Part shown: positions 62,087 to 64,000 of the stretch, one piece after another
Layout of the letters: every line of letters starts with the position of its first letter
Position numbering within the stretch: position 1 is the first letter of the stretch
Assembly (NCBI RefSeq): GCF_019396345.1
Contig: NZ_JAHKRM010000017.1
Location: 226,523 to 290,522 of the forward strand
Source: Nonomuraea guangzhouensis
Lineage (GTDB): Bacteria > Actinomycetota > Actinomycetes > Streptosporangiales > Streptosporangiaceae
Reading direction: 5' to 3'
Length of the DNA stretch: 64,000 bases
Made by a program: the position numbers and the translations under genes
The notes under the pieces: model-generated
Told to the model about the DNA's origin: nothing
The model's input: only the letters and a program-made list of their open reading frames with translations
Database searches by the model: none

Positions 62087-64000
62087 TCACCGGGCAAGGT
62101 GACGGCCGATCAGCGGGCCGAGGATCTCCAGGGTGCGGGTGTCCAGTAGTTCGGAATGCCCGCACTCGATGGCGAACGTCCGCAGCGCTCCCCCGACGTA
62201 CCGGCTCCACTGGTCGGAGGCCGTCCCGGTGAACCCCTGCTCCGGCACGGTCGCGTCGACGAAGACCACGTCGCCGGGGAAGACGCCGTACTCGGCCCGT
62301 GCCATCATGCGGTCGCTGGCCAGGTAGGTCTCGACCACCTTCGCGATCTGCGTGTCCTCCAGCGCGGCGACTCCGCCGTCCAGCTCGCGGACGAACCCGA
62401 CCGCGTCGGCGACGGACAGCGTGTCGCGCCGCTCCTCCGGCACCTGGCAGCCCATCTCGATCAGCAGATCGGCGATCGCCGCAGGCCCCTCGGTGAGGTC
62501 CCTTCGTGTGTCGAGCATGCCGAGGAACGTGACCTCACGTCCGTCGGCTATCAGCCGGTTCGCCACCTGATGCGCCACCGCGCCGCCGAACGACCAGCCG
62601 AGCAGCCCGACCGGCCCTTCGGGGGCGGTCCGGTCGATCAGGTCGGCGTACTCGCCGGCCAGCTCGCGCATCGTGGCAGGGAGGTCGGTGGTACGGCTCA
62701 GCAGGGGTGATTGCAGGCCGTAGAGCGGGACGTCGGGCGGCAGGTGGCGCTTGAGTCCGGCGAACTGCCAGCTCAGGCCGCTGGCCGGCGGCAGACAGAA
62801 CAGCGGCGGGCCGTCGCCTCCTGCCCGCAGGACCAGCAGGGGGGCCATCGCATCGCCGGCGGACGCGGTGTTGCCGATCCGGTGGGCGAGGGCGGCGGCC
62901 GTGGGTGCTGTGAACAGGTCCGCGATCGGGAGGTCGACGTCGAGGTCCCGGCGCAGGGCCGCGGCCAGCCGTACCAGCAGCAGCGAGTGCCCGCCGAGGA
63001 CGAAGAAGTCGTCGTCCACACCGACCGAGTCGAGGCCCAGCACCTCCGCGATGACGGCGCAGACGGCCGCCTCGGTACGCGACCGCGGCTCTGTGCGGGT
63101 GGCCATCCGGGCGAAGTCGACGTCCGGCAGCGCCGAGCGATCCACCTTGCCGTTCGGTGTGAGCGGCAACTCGTCGATGACCGTCACGACCGCGGGCACC
63201 ATGTACGCCGGCAGGCGCTGGGCAAGGTGGTCCCGGAACCGGAGCGACGACAAGGCGTCACCGGCAACGGGGCTGTCCTGCGGAGGTGCCGAAGCTTCGC
63301 TGGTCGCGAGGCCGTCCCGAGGAGGTGCCGAGGCATCGCTGGTCGCGAGGCCGCCCCCCATCCGGGACGGGGTGACGTACGCGAGGATGTGGGTCTCGCC
63401 GCGTGAGTCCTGTCGCGCGACCACCGCGACCTGCCGGACAGCGGGATGCTGGGCCGCGACCGACTCGATCTCGCCCAGCTCGATGCGGAACCCCCGCACC
63501 TTGACCTGGTGGTCCGAGCGGCCGAGGAACTCCAGCGAGCCGTCAGAGGTCCAGCGCGCGAGGTCCCCGGTGCGATAGAGCCGGGCGCCATCGCCGAACG
63601 GATCGGCGACGAACCGTGACGCGGTGAGGCCGTGACGCCCCAGGTAGCCGCGGGTGACCTGCGCCCCGCCGAGATAGAGCTCGCCGACGGCACCGGGAGG
63701 AACCGGGCACAGCGCCGCGTCCAGGAGGTGGGCCGTGGTGCCGGGCAGAGGGCGGCCGATCGTGGGGCGGTCGCACCAGCCGTCGTTCACAGGGGCGGCG
63801 GTGGCCCAGACGGTCGCCTCCGTGGGACCGTACAGGTTCGTCACGCTCTGCGCCCTTCCCGCCAGCTCCCCCGCGAGCGCGGTCGGCAGCGCCTCACCGC
63901 CGACCAGCGCCCGCACGCCGCTGAGGTCGGCGTCCGGCGACTGTGCCAGCGCCGACCACAGCGACGGGGTCGCCTGCATGACCGTGACGCGTTCGGCCGC
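62087..64000 (-). CDS. NRPS C-terminal part: adenylation (partial), carrier, thioesterase domains
   Basis: The 3' end of a nonribosomal peptide synthetase; the frame stays open to the window edge, so only the last 637 residues are seen. In order: adenylation domain from before core A4/A5 (NLYGPTEATVW), A7 (LYRTGDLARW), A8 (RSDHQVKVRGFRIELGEIE) and A10 (NGKVDRSALP); a peptidyl carrier (LGGHSLLLVRL, phosphopantetheine Ser at about 62985); and a type I thioesterase (GLLGWSFGGAVAHQ). The terminal thioesterase marks the last module. A 26-residue insert made of two 13-residue copies lies between A8 and A10. With the siderophore-binding gene beside it, a siderophore product is likely. Confidence 0.92.
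   Translation of the reverse strand, partial: AAERVTVMQATPSLWSALAQSPDADLSGVRALVGGEALPTALAGELAGRAQSVTNLYGPTEATVWATAAPVNDGWCDRPTIGRPLPGTTAHLLDAALCPVPPGAVGELYLGGAQVTRGYLGRHGLTASRFVADPFGDGARLYRTGDLARWTSDGSLEFLGRSDHQVKVRGFRIELGEIESVAAQHPAVRQVAVVARQDSRGETHILAYVTPSRMGGGLATSDASAPPRDGLATSEASAPPQDSPVAGDALSSLRFRDHLAQRLPAYMVPAVVTVIDELPLTPNGKVDRSALPDVDFARMATRTEPRSRTEAAVCAVIAEVLGLDSVGVDDDFFVLGGHSLLLVRLAAALRRDLDVDLPIADLFTAPTAAALAHRIGNTASAGDAMAPLLVLRAGGDGPPLFCLPPASGLSWQFAGLKRHLPPDVPLYGLQSPLLSRTTDLPATMRELAGEYADLIDRTAPEGPVGLLGWSFGGAVAHQVANRLIADGREVTFLGMLDTRRDLTEGPAAIADLLIEMGCQVPEERRDTLSVADAVGFVRELDGGVAALEDTQIAKVVETYLASDRMMARAEYGVFPGDVVFVDATVPEQGFTGTASDQWSRYVGGALRTFAIECGHSELLDTRTLEILGPLIGRHLAR
63282..63356 (-). 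repeat. 39-bp tandem duplication inside the NRPS adenylation domain
   Basis: Two copies of about 36 bp start at 63282 and 63321 (period 39 bp) and encode GLATS(D/E)ASAPPxD twice between motifs A8 and A10. Adenylation domains do not normally have repeats here; it looks like a recently formed surface loop. Confidence 0.85.

Overview
The window is a high-GC actinobacterial chromosome segment. A four-gene conservon, twin-arginine secreted enzymes, several likely leaderless transcripts, the PHO-box and iron-box sequence types and the GC-rich codon use all fit a filamentous actinomycete, perhaps of the Streptosporangiales. The genus is an inference. I saw no tRNA, rRNA, CRISPR array, transposase or phage gene.

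Layout. (1) 156-4158: conservon operon cvnA-D (atypical sensor kinase, roadblock protein, DUF742 protein, small GTPase). (2) 4235-7939: a secreted beta-lactamase-fold hydrolase with five exact 51-residue repeats, then a membrane Ser/Thr kinase with a jelly-roll-like ectodomain. (3) 7947-26342: the largest unit, a catabolic regulon of 15 genes. It holds a class III aminotransferase, an aldehyde dehydrogenase, a GntR/FCD regulator, two Asp/Glu-racemase-superfamily proteins, a polar amino acid ABC importer, a fused FAD/Fe-S oxidoreductase, an M20 deacylase, a second aminotransferase, an M24 hydrolase resembling ectoine hydrolase, a D-2-hydroxyacid dehydrogenase, an amidase and a DUF3830 protein. 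Three copies of the palindrome ATTGTYGACAAT sit in its three divergent promoter regions, so the genes look like one regulon. I read it as a variant ectoine-type (cyclic amidine or amide) utilisation system.

(4) 26345-29597: a ribbon-helix-helix protein, a DUF4097 protein and a DrrAB-type exporter. (5) 29958-36084: a secreted trypsin-like protease, a methyltransferase, a small secreted protein, a cholesterol-oxidase-like flavoenzyme, an AhpD-like protein and an amine-dehydrogenase-like protein. (6) 36380-42644: a DUF1996 protein with a triplicated module, a GH71 glucanase and a GH15 enzyme. (7) 42641-45618: an MHS-type transporter and a CYTH-CHAD protein. (8) 45624-50874: a phosphate-acquisition block of phytase-like esterase, PhoX, a Pit transporter and two paralogous luciferase-family small proteins, with candidate PHO boxes. 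(9) 50953-58056: a polyol operon. (10) 58071-60427: a secreted ricin-like protein and a LacI regulator, each preceded by a LacI-type operator. (11) 60538-64000: panD and a siderophore-binding lipoprotein diverging from an iron box, then the 3' end of an NRPS gene that runs off the window.

Two convergent gene pairs are separated by diverged short tandem arrays (29-bp and 19-bp units) that extend into the flanking stop codons. This is the most unexpected non-coding structure in the window.
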